Shown one piece after another: positions 11,712 through 22,691 of a stretch of 64,000 nt of DNA. Source of the DNA: Nemertoderma westbladi (Eukaryota > Xenacoelomorpha > Nemertodermatida > Nemertodermatidae). The stretch is taken from positions 1 to 64,000 of the forward strand of contig JAUCBJ010007580.1 in assembly GCA_032718475.1 (NCBI GenBank), written 5' to 3'. The stretch's first letter is position 1, and each line of letters opens with the position of its first letter. Both the position numbers and the translations under genes were made by a program. The notes beneath the pieces are model-generated. The model was not told where the DNA came from. It searched no databases and was given only the letters and a program-made list of their open reading frames with translations.

Positions 11712-14230
11712 TTATAGTTTTATGTTTTGCATATCTCTCTGGATACAAGACTTACACGATGTTATTAGCTGAGCCTCGTTCTGAATGGCAACACATCGGC
11801 AGATTCTTTGTTCGGGGGGGATTTTTCGCCAGCGGCAGCCTATCTCGACTGGGAGCCTCGTACAACCAAGTCTGAACCGTGTCCAGGAGATCCTGTGGCG
11901 CTCGTTATATGTAGTGGTGGACGTGTAACAATCTATCACGACCTGTAACCACCTATCCAATCCAAGTTATCGGACCCGTACAGTATTGAGGACGATCCAG
12001 CAGCATGAAAAACTCGAAGCTTTAGCCACAACGGACTGTAATAATGCTTTGCTATAAACGCATCAAATTGAAGTGATTGTTTCGATTTTTCATGTGCGTG
12101 TAACGCTATCGCGGCATTTATACCGCCGGTCTGAGTCACTGGCGACCCCAATGTAAATATATGATTCAGCATTAGTTATTGTTACTGCCGTATTACTGCA
12201 TTCTGGAACATTAAGAACAATATCTGCTTTAACCAATTCTGATGAGTTACCGATCAACATAAATTTAGTTGTTTTCATATTCATTACCATACCATAGTCT
12301 CCACAGTACTCCAGGACAATTTGCATTTTTTAAATACACATTGACCGGGAGGTGGCCAAAATTATTGAGTCATCCATAAGAAGCAAAATATGAACCCAGG
12401 ACAAATATCCGTCAGGTGTAAACCTACCCAGCATATTAATTAACGGCTTTAGAAAGATCGTAAATATATATACACTACTCGGACCACCCTGCAGAACACC
12501 CTCAAGGGTCTCAATACTATAACTGCCCAATAAGCTTATTGTTCTAGAATACATAGCCTGTATAGAATTGAGCATTTTAGAGCTACAACCCATCGATCTA
12601 AGGACCTCTAATAACTTATTTCGGGGTACTTTATCAAACGCAGTTTGAAAGTCAATAAATACATAAATGTGGCTGGCCACGAGAAAAGGGACCTTATGTC
12701 ACCGGAGGTCGATTTTGAGTTATTAGGCCTATGATATGCAGAATTTTCCAGAGATTTTAACAAAAAAAACGGTGTCTCAATATCTATTTCCAAAAAAAAG
12801 TTATTGCGATTTATGTGAAGGTGAATCGGGTAGCAAAAAATTTTTTATTAATAGCGGTTATAATAAGCGATTATTTAAAAAAATGGAAAATATTAATAAT
12901 ATCATACCAATTCTTACTATATAGTTAGGCAACTCAATGTTATTCGGCTTTTTATACAACTTTTAACACTTTGAAACTATTAATATTGTTCATGAACTAT
13001 TTTAAAAAAATTTCAAAAAAACATGTAACCAAAAAAAAAAATTTTTTATTTAAAATTTTTTCAAAAACAATAAATTTTTTTAACAAAATTTAAAATTATT
13101 TGTATTTTGAATTCTTTATTGGGATTACAAAATTTAAGAACTAACGAAGATAAATTAAGACAGCCATATGACAGCCATATTGCATTTAAAAAATAACTGT
13201 AGGCCTACAGTACCTACATATTACAGTAGTACAATTACAATTTATTACAGTCCTAAATTCAGACATGAAAACCCTAAGACAGTGTTATATACAACACTGC
13301 AACATCTTATATTGCTTCCTGTAATAAGTTCTTTCCTAGGTATATTGAATATCAGAACCAATTTGAATTTCCCTCATCGTTTTATACATTTCTAAATCGA
13401 TAATCCAATTAAATTTGTTCAAAAATAGAGGGAAACTTTAAACGCGATTATCTCAGAATCAGGTTTTGCGACATAAGGTACCTTTTCTCGTGGCCAGCCA
13501 CAAATACTAAGAATAACTGACTTTTCTTTGTTGTTGCATAGTCTATTAGCCGTCGTAGCGTGGGGATCTGCTCCAGGCAACCCCTCCCTTTCTTTGCGCC
13601 CGCCTGCTCGCAACTAGACTCTCTCCAACTAGAAAGACGTCGACTAATTATAGAATCGTATATTTTATAAATTATCAATTGTATTTAGAACACTAATGCC
13701 TCTATAATTTGTACATAAATCCCGGTGATCACGCTTAAACACTGGAACTAGCCTGGAATATCCCCACATAATAGGATTGATACCTGAAAAGACCAAATTT
13801 AACAATGATACTAACTTGAGTAACCAAGAGATCGGTAAGAGCTTAAATATAGCCCAACCGATTCCGAGTTCCGATATCCAATCTGCAGTTTTACGCCTAA
13901 ACATCATATTCCCCTTGAAGTCCTTGAAGCCCTGAACGAGATTCTAACTAGCTGAGATTCATAAGAGAACAGTCCTTACACAGTTGGATTAGTCGCTCGC
14001 CAAAAGTCACTTGTTTATAATTCGTTGAGCAATAATCAACATCAAGCATTAAGGTCACCAAACACAATTATCACATCAAAAACTTCGCTTTAATTTCTTG
14101 CAAACCAACAACATTAAACTCTGAGATTAAGGAATACATTTCCGGGCTGTTTAACTTATAACCAACACCTATATTCATAACTAGAATATGTAGAGCATGA
14201 GTCATTCATGATAGATCAAAGATATGGGGG
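11712..14230 (-). pseudogene. LINE family D, heavily decayed endonuclease-RT copy
   Basis: On the minus strand, 14230-14040 holds endonuclease remnants (a GDLNA-like block), 13907-13665 the start of the RT (SRLVPVFKRDHRDLCTNYRG), 13678-13502 its continuation, and 12680-12330 the palm with FIDFQTAFDKVPR and an LLMDDS active-site remnant. 12326-11712 is the carboxy-terminal tail with YIGV and SILYGSDN blocks. Frame shifts separate these pieces, and a MITE at 12669-13501 interrupts the RT. Confidence 0.8.
12669..13501. mobile_element. MITE inserted in LINE D
   Basis: Terminal inverted repeats begin GTGGCTGGCCACGAGAAAAGG on the left and mirror it on the right (ending CTCGTGGCCAGCCAC), with similarity over roughly 45 bases. 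The 833-base insertion splits the LINE D RT just before the FIDFQTAFDKV block. Flanks AAATACAT and AAATACTA hint at an imperfect 8-bp duplication. The interior is AT-rich with no transposase. Confidence 0.75.
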
Positions 14231-14734
14231 CTCATAATTATCAGGCGAAATTGTGTGAAAATAATTCTACACCGATAGGTGGCGCTGAAAATTTATGCTA
14301 ATATTTTAGGTTTGTTATAAATAGTATTAAATTTTATTAACAAAAAATTTCGAAAAGTTGTCTGATACTTTTATGCAGGGTGGCTATCTAGACATCCACA
14401 GGAAGTTTCAGACTAATTACTCAAAAATTGTAGAAGTAGTAGGGTTTTGAAATTGACAATTTCATGAAAAAAAATATTTGGAGATAATCGACCTTTCATT
14501 ATATATAGTAATAGTAATTTCAATAGGATTCCCTAAATGGAAATTGTTATAACTTGAAAACTAAAAGAGCTATTAAATAGCGGTTATCAGATTTGGAAAC
14601 ACCATTTAATTGTGCATTATAATAGATCATTATATAATTTCGACATATTTTTGACCAAAATGGTGTACCCCCCCCCCCCCCCCCCCTTGCGTAACTATGA
14701 GATATGTTTCCGTCAATCTTCAATCAACCTCGAT
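14231..14734. other. AT-rich spacer with poly-C run
   Basis: No gene recognised. A run of about 17 C lies at 14669-14686. The open frame at 14612-14839 reads into the minisatellite and is not a gene. Confidence 0.5.
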
Positions 14735-15912
14735 AGACGTCTATGTAAGCCAGAGGTTACACCACCTAACTCTCCCGAACTAGGTGGGGTTAGAAGCCGA
14801 TGTAACCCTGGGGTTACAACACCTAACTCCCCGACCTAGGTGTGGTTAGAAGCCGATGTAACCCAGGGGTTACACCACCTAACTCCCTCGAACTAGGTGG
14901 GGTTAGAAGCCGATGTAACCCAGGGGTTATACCACCTAACTCCCCGAACTAGGTGGGGTTAGAAGCCGATGTAACCCAGGGGTTACACCACCTAACTCCC
15001 TCGAACTAGGTGGGTTTAGAAGCCGATGTAACCCAGGGGTTACACCACCTAACTCCCCCAAACTAGGTGTGGTTAGAAGCCGATGTAACCCAGGGGTTAT
15101 ACCACCTAACTCCCCGAACTAGGTGGGGTTAGAAGCCGATGTAACCCAGGGGTTACACCACCTAACTCCCTCGAACTAGGTGGGGTTAGAAGCCGATGTA
15201 ACCCAGGGGTTACACCACCTAACTCCCTCGAACTAGGTGGGGTTAGAAGCCGATGTAACCCAGGGGTTACACCACCAAACTCCCCGACCTAGGTGGGGTT
15301 AGAAGCCGATGTAACCCAGGGGTTACACCACCTGACTCCCTCGAACTAGGTGGGGTTAGAAGCCGATGTAACCCAGGGGTTACACCACCAAACTCCCCGA
15401 CCTAGGTGGGGTTAGAAGCCGATGTAACCCAGGGGTTACACCACCTGACTCCCTCGAACTAGGTGGGGTTAGAAGCCGATGTAACCCAGGGGTTACACCA
15501 CCAAACTCCCCGACCTAGGTGGGGTTAGAAGCCGATGTAACCCAGGGGTTACACCACCTAACTCCCTCGAACTAGGTGGGGTTAGAAGCCGATGTAAGCC
15601 AGGGGTTACACCACCAAACTCCCCGACCTAGGTGGGGTTAGAAGCCGATGTAACCCAGGGGTTATACCACCTAACTCCCCGAACTAGGTGGGGCTAGAAG
15701 CCGATGTAACCCAGGGGTTAGACCACCTAACTCCCCGAACTAGGTGGGGTTGGAAGCCGATGTAACCCAGGGGTTAGACCACCTAACTCCCCGAACTAGG
15801 TGGGGTTGGAAGCCGATGTAACCCAGGGGTTATACCACCTAACTCCCCGAACTAGGTGGGGTTAGAAGCCGATGTAACCCAGGGGTTACACCACCTAACT
15901 CCCCCGAACTAG
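14735..15912. repeat. about 57-bp minisatellite, roughly 20 copies
   Basis: Head-to-tail units of 56-57 bases. Each unit contains two dyads: GTAACCCAGGGGTTAC, and a CCACCTAACTCC...GAACTAGGTGG inverted pair. Variants alternate between TCCCTCG and TCCCCG and between ACACC, ATACC and AGACC, and higher-order alternation is visible around 15240-15620. It abuts the E repeat at 15912. Confidence 0.95.
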
Positions 15913-16352
15913 TCACCGGATTATTGCGAGTGGGGACAACAACTTGAATGCAAAACAGAAATAAAACACCAGTATTGCTTGGACATCAATTTATTCCCCC
16001 AGTCTATGATAGTTCTACAGTATAATGGTCTGCTTCAGAACTTTGGGCTTCCCCGCCACAATAATAACACCAAATATTTACAGATTAGTTAATAAAGAGA
16101 TTCAATATGACGTTTAATTACTCAAGGAGTAAATGGTTATAAGTATGCCTATTGTAATGACACTTGATTTAACATAATTAAAACGATAAGTTGTAATTGG
16201 ATAGAGCACATAAAATTTATAAAATAAACTTAAATAAAATAAAAGTATTTTTAAATAAAAAGATGGGAAGAGGGTGATTGGCATAATATAAGGCACATTA
16301 AATAAGATAAAATAAATAAACAGTATAGTCGGGCCTTGAACTTTCTATTGAT

Positions 16353-19094
16353 TTAAATAGTTAGTGTTGCAGCATCTGTCGTCATCAGCCAAATTGCTGT
16401 CTTTAGGTGTGAACTGCACTGAGGTATGCGCGTACATAGTTTGTAGTGGTCTGTGTTTGCCGCCAGGGAGCCACACACCCAACAGGTGCAGTCTTCCGTG
16501 GGTCTCCAGCAATTGAGTTTTGTACATAGGCGGTGGTGGCAACCGTTTGATAATAGCTGCGCTGCCGCGCGGCGTCGGAAACCTGTGAGACCTGTCACGT
16601 TTGGATCTGAGTTAGCCGGGTTGTCTATGGCACTTAGGATGGCTGTGGTGGAGGCAAACTTGCTTATTCCACACCAGAGTTTCCAGTAAAAACCGCGGAC
16701 ACGTTGAACATGACACAGTTGCGTTAGGTCACCATTTGCAGTGAAGACGTTGCAGCCATAAGTGGTCGATGGAAGGACAATAGACTGCCATAAACGTTGG
16801 GCGGATTCTAGCGAAACGATGTGTAGGTTTACCTTTGTTGCAATTACAACACAACTGGAGAGTCCTTTCGAGTATAGATGATCGTAGTGTCCTCTGGATC
16901 CATTTTTCGTTGATAGAGTAACTCCTAAATATTGAAAGGAGCTTTGAAATTCCAATTTGTGCCCGTTATATTCTAGAATGTCAGTCCTCGATAATCTCCC
17001 CCCCTTCCGGAACTTAACCACCTTTGTCTTCGCAATATTGACCTGGATTCCATTTACTTCACAATATTCTGAGAGTTTGTCTAGACTAGCTTGAACCTCC
17101 GTGATAGAGTCACCTGATATGACTAGATCATCAGCATACATTATGATCCAAATTGATGCGAATATGAGATAGGCTGGTAGGTCTGATACAAAAAGACTAA
17201 AAAGTAAAGGAGACAGTTTATCGCCTTGTACAACTCCAATTGTTTGAGTAATAGGCTCCAGAATGTGAACTCCAACACAGATATATATGTAGTTGATAGC
17301 GATCATAGACCAGATAGCGATAATAAACTTTCGACTTACTCCGAGTTTCGATAATTTCCTGCAGAGAATCTCTCGGTTTATCGAGTCGAAACATTTTCGA
17401 AAATCAACAAATACGCAGTATAAATGGCCACCCTTAGGTTCAAGGGCAAAATTGATGCGGGTATATAGACGTTTAACAGCGTCGATCGTCGAACGTGATT
17501 TTCTGTAACCGTGTTGCGCATCTGGTAGTAGGCCTCGGCGTTCTGCAAATTCGTATAAGCGTGTGAATAATATCGAAGTATATACTTTAAACAAACATGA
17601 TAGTAGCGCTATTCCACGGTAACAGTCCGGGGATAATTTACTTCCCTTACCCTTATAGAGCATAATTAGGTATGATTTTAGCCAGGTTGCAGGGCAAGCA
17701 GCAGTTGCGAAACAAACACTAAACAATGTCAGTAAAAACGGAAGCAGGTGACCAAAACCATGCTTCAAGGCTTCACCGGTGATACCGTCCGGACCAGCTG
17801 CTTTATTTGGCTTTTGACTGTAAACCGCTTCCGTGATCTCAGCGGGATTGATCGGTTTGTCTAAGTCGTTATCTGGCTGTTCGGGGATGGTTGGTAGCTG
17901 TGGATTATTTTCGGTTGATAGTAGATTCGTAAAATGAGTAGACCACGATTCTTCCGAGACTTGTTGCGCAGCAGGTTTAGTAGCGGTTCGATTACACTTT
18001 AAGATATTCCAGAAAGATGCTTTATCTTCTTCGCTATTTTCGATCAAGCGTATTTCTTTCCGCGCTTTATATAATTTCATCTTGTTTAATAATAACAGTT
18101 TATACCTCCGTTTAGTGGTTGTATGAACTTCCCTAGACTCATCTGTACTATTCATGCGCATTGCGTTAAAACATGCTGTGAGTTCCTCCTTGGCCAAATA
18201 ACATTCACGATCAAACCAAGGTTTTGATTTCCGTGGTTTGCGCGTTATTGCCGATTTAGTAATAGCGGATGTTATATAGCTACATGCTGAGTCGACTCCA
18301 TCGTTGAGCGCCGCCTGAAATTCATCTTGGTTGAGAATAGAACCGAGTTTTTCCGTATCAATTCGTCTAATAGTTGGAGTTCTTTGATTGCGCTCCGTGA
18401 TATCATTTGTGAGTAGATCGATGACAATGCGTTGGTGTTTCGTGTTGACCGTTGGTTTCACGTTTAATGTGGTTAGATCAAGCAGCGACTCATCTACAAA
18501 AACCAGATCAATTACACTCGAGCCGTTCCAGCTGTAGTAAGTGGGGACAGTTGGGTCTGATAAGCAGTGCAGTCCAGCTCCGCGTAGCCCTTCGCTTAAC
18601 AATCTCCCACGGTCGCCAGTGTCGAGGCGGCAGTTGAAGTCCCCAACAGTTACAATAGGGTGTTTCGTTGTGGATCTGATCGTGTTTACCGCATTTACTA
18701 GTTCAAGTAGTATTTCCGCTACGTCGCTGTTTGGTTTAAAGTAACTGCATACGAATACAAATTTCGCAAAATGAACTGCCAGTAATGACTCACTTATGTA
18801 AATTACATTCTGCGTAGCACCATGTTTCATATTGATTGCTACAGTAATACCACCAAAAGGGCGGCCATATTCACCTTTGCTAGAAGGAATATTTTTGCAG
18901 GAGAAGCCCGGAATCGTCAGATCATTATCGAGAGTTTCAGTTAGTAGCAGAATATCGGTCAATACAAATGAGTTATCTATGGTTGTTTCCATTGTTGTAT
19001 TGGCGCCCTCAACATTCCATCCAATAAGCGTGATTGTGTTAGAGTTGGAGTTCTGAGGGGGGAGAGTGTCGACTGGAAACGGTAACTCGTTCAT
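16353..19094 (-). CDS. LINE C ORF2: endonuclease-reverse transcriptase
   Basis: 913 residues, needed for target-primed reverse transcription. The amino-terminal third is an exonuclease-endonuclease-phosphatase domain (LIGWNVEGAN near the start, VGDFNCRLD near residue 148, then the TKHQR histidine region). The middle is an RT with LYKGKGSKLSPDCYRGI, FVDFRKCFDS, GVVQGDKLSPLLF and the active site MYADD. The end carries a Cys/His cluster (CTCWVCGSLAANTDHYKLC) as in many LINE ORF2 tails. No frame shift or stop is seen. It starts 214 bases after the ORF1 stop. I cannot place the clade with confidence (Jockey/CR1/L2 group suspected). Confidence 0.92.
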   Translation of the reverse strand: MNELPFPVDTLPPQNSNSNTITLIGWNVEGANTTMETTIDNSFVLTDILLLTETLDNDLTIPGFSCKNIPSSKGEYGRPFGGITVAINMKHGATQNVIYISESLLAVHFAKFVFVCSYFKPNSDVAEILLELVNAVNTIRSTTKHPIVTVGDFNCRLDTGDRGRLLSEGLRGAGLHCLSDPTVPTYYSWNGSSVIDLVFVDESLLDLTTLNVKPTVNTKHQRIVIDLLTNDITERNQRTPTIRRIDTEKLGSILNQDEFQAALNDGVDSACSYITSAITKSAITRKPRKSKPWFDRECYLAKEELTACFNAMRMNSTDESREVHTTTKRRYKLLLLNKMKLYKARKEIRLIENSEEDKASFWNILKCNRTATKPAAQQVSEESWSTHFTNLLSTENNPQLPTIPEQPDNDLDKPINPAEITEAVYSQKPNKAAGPDGITGEALKHGFGHLLPFLLTLFSVCFATAACPATWLKSYLIMLYKGKGSKLSPDCYRGIALLSCLFKVYTSILFTRLYEFAERRGLLPDAQHGYRKSRSTIDAVKRLYTRINFALEPKGGHLYCVFVDFRKCFDSINREILCRKLSKLGVSRKFIIAIWSMIAINYIYICVGVHILEPITQTIGVVQGDKLSPLLFSLFVSDLPAYLIFASIWIIMYADDLVISGDSITEVQASLDKLSEYCEVNGIQVNIAKTKVVKFRKGGRLSRTDILEYNGHKLEFQSSFQYLGVTLSTKNGSRGHYDHLYSKGLSSCVVIATKVNLHIVSLESAQRLWQSIVLPSTTYGCNVFTANGDLTQLCHVQRVRGFYWKLWCGISKFASTTAILSAIDNPANSDPNVTGLTGFRRRAAAQLLSNGCHHRLCTKLNCWRPTEDCTCWVCGSLAANTDHYKLCTRIPQCSSHLKTAIWLMTTDAATLTI

Positions 19095-19307
19095 TAGTTG
19101 CTGGTTGTGTAGAGTTTGGGAGCGTGAACATAGTTTCTGATGTTTATCTAGACTGGCTAAGTATCGATAAGGTTTATTACATCCGGTACAGAGTATTGTT
19201 TGTTTATCTGCTGCTCGTGCTTTTGAAAGTAACTGTTGTTTTTTAGTTTTGCGGTTCGTGGTGACAGCCTGTGTGTGTGTCTCGGTTGCTGCGATGTTAG
19301 CACCAAG

Positions 19308-20198
19308 TCATTGTGTTTGATTTGCCGGGCGGGTGCGAGGGCGTAGACCAAACTGCAATCGCTCCGCATTACTGAGTCGATAGTCCTTGATTACTATGCC
19401 TTCCTCCCAGATATCTGGGTTGATGAGGCCGTCTCGCTGCTCTTGGGTGCAGACCAGGTGAAATGCGTTCGTTTTGGTGAAATTACCAGTGTTTGACGAT
19501 AGTGGGATAACTTCTTCTACGACAATTCCTTCTTTCTCGATATATTCTGACAGCTGCTCATTTGACACTGTTTTGTCTAATCGTCCAATGTAAACATGGG
19601 CCTTTCTCGTTGGTTGTATAACAGTTGGCGCTGCCGTAACGGTACCGGTAGTCGTCCGTTGAGATCTGAGCGAGTTGCCAATCTTCCTCCCCTTGCGGAT
19701 TTCTGTTGATCGTCTGCTGATTTGTGCGTTGGGTGGAGTAGTTAGGAGTGTATTCGGACTACCGATAGCTCTTTGTATTAAACTTCGATGCAGTTCCGTG
19801 ATTGAATGATCAGGATTTGAAGATTCGGCGAAGGTTGCCGTTGGACAACCTTGATTCATTTGATGCTGCCGTGTCGGGTGTACTGATGATGATGGGGTTA
19901 TTGACGTTGTTTGTCGTGATGCCGGGCGTTGACCATTTATTACCATATGGCTATATGAATGCCGAGCTGCCGTGTCTTTCATGGTTATGATTTCCTCTTT
20001 CGCGTCGATTACCTTCTGGCGCGCTGTGGCTAGATCACTGCTACATTTAGCCAAGTCGCCTAGAGTGGTAACGTATATCGTATTGAGTTTGAAAAGCCAT
20101 TCTGTAAACTGACGTTCCTCCCCATTAGACATACTTTTCTTTTCTTTAACAGATTTCAAGAGGGTAGTTAATTCATTCTGGGTATCGGCAAATTCCAT
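19308..20198 (-). CDS. LINE C ORF1 protein, RRM-like
   Basis: 296 residues. The amino-terminal third is charged and probably helical. A Ser/Thr/Gln-rich linker follows, then a region near 195-280 beginning KAHVYIGRLDKTVSNEQL that resembles the compact RNA-binding fold found in many LINE ORF1 proteins (VYIGRL, then a beta-strand EEVIPL). Such proteins coat the LINE RNA. It ends before ORF2 on the same strand in the same element. Confidence 0.8.
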   Translation of the reverse strand: MEFADTQNELTTLLKSVKEKKSMSNGEERQFTEWLFKLNTIYVTTLGDLAKCSSDLATARQKVIDAKEEIITMKDTAARHSYSHMVINGQRPASRQTTSITPSSSVHPTRQHQMNQGCPTATFAESSNPDHSITELHRSLIQRAIGSPNTLLTTPPNAQISRRSTEIRKGRKIGNSLRSQRTTTGTVTAAPTVIQPTRKAHVYIGRLDKTVSNEQLSEYIEKEGIVVEEVIPLSSNTGNFTKTNAFHLVCTQEQRDGLINPDIWEEGIVIKDYRLSNAERLQFGLRPRTRPANQTQ

Positions 20199-21160
20199 TA
20201 TTCCCGTATTCTTGTAGTGGTTAAATGAAGTAAAACCGTATTAAGTAAAACTGACTGTAGTTGAGATTGAGATTATTTATTGAGGACTAATAGCCTATAG
20301 CCTTTTTACAGAAATTTAAAAAAGTTTATTAGTTAATAAACCTACTGTGCAAATAACAATATAATTATTTCCTTTATAGTACTGATGACTTTACTTTATG
20401 AGCTCAGTGTCTAAATGTCAGTCGTATCAAGCGAGGGTCCGCCGCTACCAGAGCTTTCCGAGTCCTTCCCAGGCTCGTAAATCACATTATTGGTCGCAGA
20501 AGACAACTCAGCCATCAGTTCAATCAATCAATCATATTATATTTATATAGCGCTGAAAACTTAAATTTAAAACTAGACTCTTAGCGCTGCAACTTTCGAG
20601 TTAACAATTACATAAAGTAGTGAATTAGAAATACTAAAACGCAGCAAGGCAAATTAAAATAGCTCGGTAAAATAAGTAAATAAAAATAAGTAAGAAAAAT
20701 GTAGTTAATTAAAATTGGGTTGGAAACATTTTATCGTCAGTTGACCATTTGCGTGTCCGTCTGCTCTTCCCGATCACTTTCATCATGAATGCACGACGGC
20801 TTGGCTCAGTAGTCTGTCGATTCTTCTGTCTGCTAGTCTGTGCTGCGATTCTTCTGTTCTTCTGTCTAGTAGTCTGCTACCTACGTTTTCCGATTCGTTT
20901 TCTGGGTCTTAGCCAGTCTTCCATAACATAACCGTAGAACGATGATGCGGTTGGAGATTTGGTCTATTTAGTCCAATTATTCTGTATGTGCAGTTGGATT
21001 CATCAATAAACACAGTGAATGTTGAGAACAGTTCATCGTTTAATATACTGTACATGTTATTCTAAAATATGATTATTTGATGAAACTAGTTTTATGAATG
21101 TTTGAAAGGATGAATAATATTGTCAAATTACGAAGGATGAAATTACTAAATTCCTAAATA

Positions 21161-22407
21161 AGGGTGCATTGAGAAATCCTATGCACCCTATGACTTCATA
21201 AATTAGTTTGTAAAGCCAAGTCATTACATCCAACACAATCGGTGTATCGACCAGTGGATTTAAAACTTTATCTCTGATTGTTTATTCTAATTGAAGTTTT
21301 GGTTCTTTGAACGATTGTGGGAGTCAAGGAAATTATTTAGTAGGTCTACAGGGTCGGTTATTTAACGCTTCCGTTGAGATCAATATTAATACATTAACCT
21401 GGAAGTTAAGACTTATTGAACGAGTCAGTGGTACATTTTAGTTTTGCAGGGGAAACTCTTGATGCAGTTGATGGTTGCTATGCTGCAGTTTGCATAAAAG
21501 CTATGTTGCATGAACTCACACTTGAAATTCGCTTTATGAAACTTTTGATGGACTCCAGAAGTTTATTCGAACACAATTTATTCACGAAGAATGATTCGTG
21601 AGAAAATAAATTAAAGATAAGCAATACTACGAGAATAAGTATTAATTACAGGGTCTAATTTGTTCAACATATCTGGGAAAAAACAAGCAGCAGACGTACT
21701 AATAAAGAAGATGCCCGGTCAACAACTTATGAAATTTAAGTTAAAAAAATAAAAATACATACACGATCTTAGAAACCATTTCATGTAACTTCATAGAAAG
21801 AATAGACTTATTACTTCAAACGATAATCGGATGCTTTTAATTGCAACATCTAAAGAAATAAGTCTATTTGAAGAACTAAAGAAAGGCACCAATTCATTCA
21901 GCAGCTGTAACTACAGTAACTAAAGATCTCCTGAAAGAATGGTGAACAATTATATACCATTATATCATCAAAGCTGCTCACTTGAACGTTTCCGTGAGGG
22001 GGGGGGGGGGGGGGGGGGGGGGGGGTCGGTATGGCAGCTGGACTGACACCCTCAGTGAAACATATGTACATATGTAAGTAGCCTATAGTTTGTCTGATGT
22101 ATGTAATCTTGTATATTGTATCTGCATGTATAAAATCATCATTCTTTGACGTTATTATTGCTAACTAGATGATGTTCATATTAAATCCTCTTTCATCTCT
22201 AGCATCTATTCGATTACAGAAACAACTTACACGTTTAATAATTGCGCACATATAGAAATCCAACTCTGTTTGAAGTTGTTCTCAATCCAATCCCAAATCA
22301 TATTTAACGGATCATCAAAGACATATTCATCTATATATTAGGAGAATGTAAGATTTCTCATTTAGCATTATTCATAACTAAAAAGACTGAAATTAAAGAT
22401 AAGTGAA
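21161..22407. other. intergenic, poly-G run, no gene recognised
   Basis: AT-rich sequence between repeat E and the EGF/ShKT gene. A G-run of 28 lies at 21998-22025 and is probably of uncertain length. The open frame at 21416-21601 is not recognised and is too short to support. Confidence 0.5.
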
Positions 22408-22566
22408 GTAGTTTACAATGTAAAATACTTATTTTGCTAAATAAATAAAGTAAAGTGTAAACTACATTACTTAATTGGTAGAAATTAATTAATGTAGTTT
22501 ACAATATTATTGTGAGCTATTTTACTTGAAAGAAATGAAGTAAGAAGTAGTTTCAAAATGTAAACA
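22408..22566 (+). promoter_or_regulatory. cluster of GTAGTTTACA / TGTAAACTAC dyads upstream of the EGF/ShKT gene
   Basis: GTAGTTTACA occurs at 22408-22417 and 22494-22503. Its reverse complement TGTAAACTAC occurs at 22456-22465, and TGTAAACA at 22559-22566. TGTAAACA is the reverse complement of the known forkhead core TGTTTACA. The cluster ends about 60 bases before the ATG. A regulatory role is inference; it could also be an old palindromic repeat. Confidence 0.3.
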
Positions 22567-22627
22567 ACTACTTTACTTCAATTCTTTCTACTAAGATATC
22601 AAAGCTACATCGAACGAGAAAACAAAT

Positions 22628-22691
22628 ATGTATTTTCACATTATTCTGATTGCGTACGTTGTTGTAGCGATATCCAGTGCTTCATTATTAG
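22628..22691 (+). CDS. exon 1: signal peptide
   Basis: ATG followed by a hydrophobic stretch ([18 protein letters not shown]), a typical cleavable signal. It ends after base 1 of a codon at a strong donor, G|GTAAGT. An upstream TTCTTTCTACTAAG at about 22580 could be a 3' splice site in the 5' UTR. Confidence 0.8.

Larger units (their letters stand above)
16097..20327 (-). mobile_element. LINE C, apparently full-length two-ORF non-LTR retrotransposon
   Basis: A 4231-base insertion in repeat E, flanked by a perfect 13-bp duplication ATTAGTTAATAAA (16084-16096 and 20328-20340). It has a short 5' UTR, ORF1 (296 aa), ORF2 (913 aa) and an A-rich 3' UTR. Both ORFs are uninterrupted, so this copy is young. 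Confidence 0.92.
16040..21160. repeat. repeat family E, copy 1, split by LINE C
   Basis: 16040-16096 and 20341-21160 are contiguous in the second copy at 51879-54535, which shows the family existed before LINE C inserted here. It contains ATTTATATAGCGCTG and TTAGCGCTGCAAC motifs. A short open frame is kept in both copies (20749-20931 and 54166-54348), with serine/cysteine/leucine-rich composition unlike a known protein. Classification is unknown; the outer boundaries are approximate. Confidence 0.7.

Noticed and set aside
14735-15912. CRISPR-like array
   Set aside because: Units are contiguous with no unique spacers, in a eukaryotic genome with introns. It is a minisatellite.
20749-20931. 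Small conserved membrane-protein-like ORF, also at 54166-54348
   Set aside because: The similarity extends equally through flanking non-coding repeat E sequence, so conservation reflects repeat copying, not selection on a protein.
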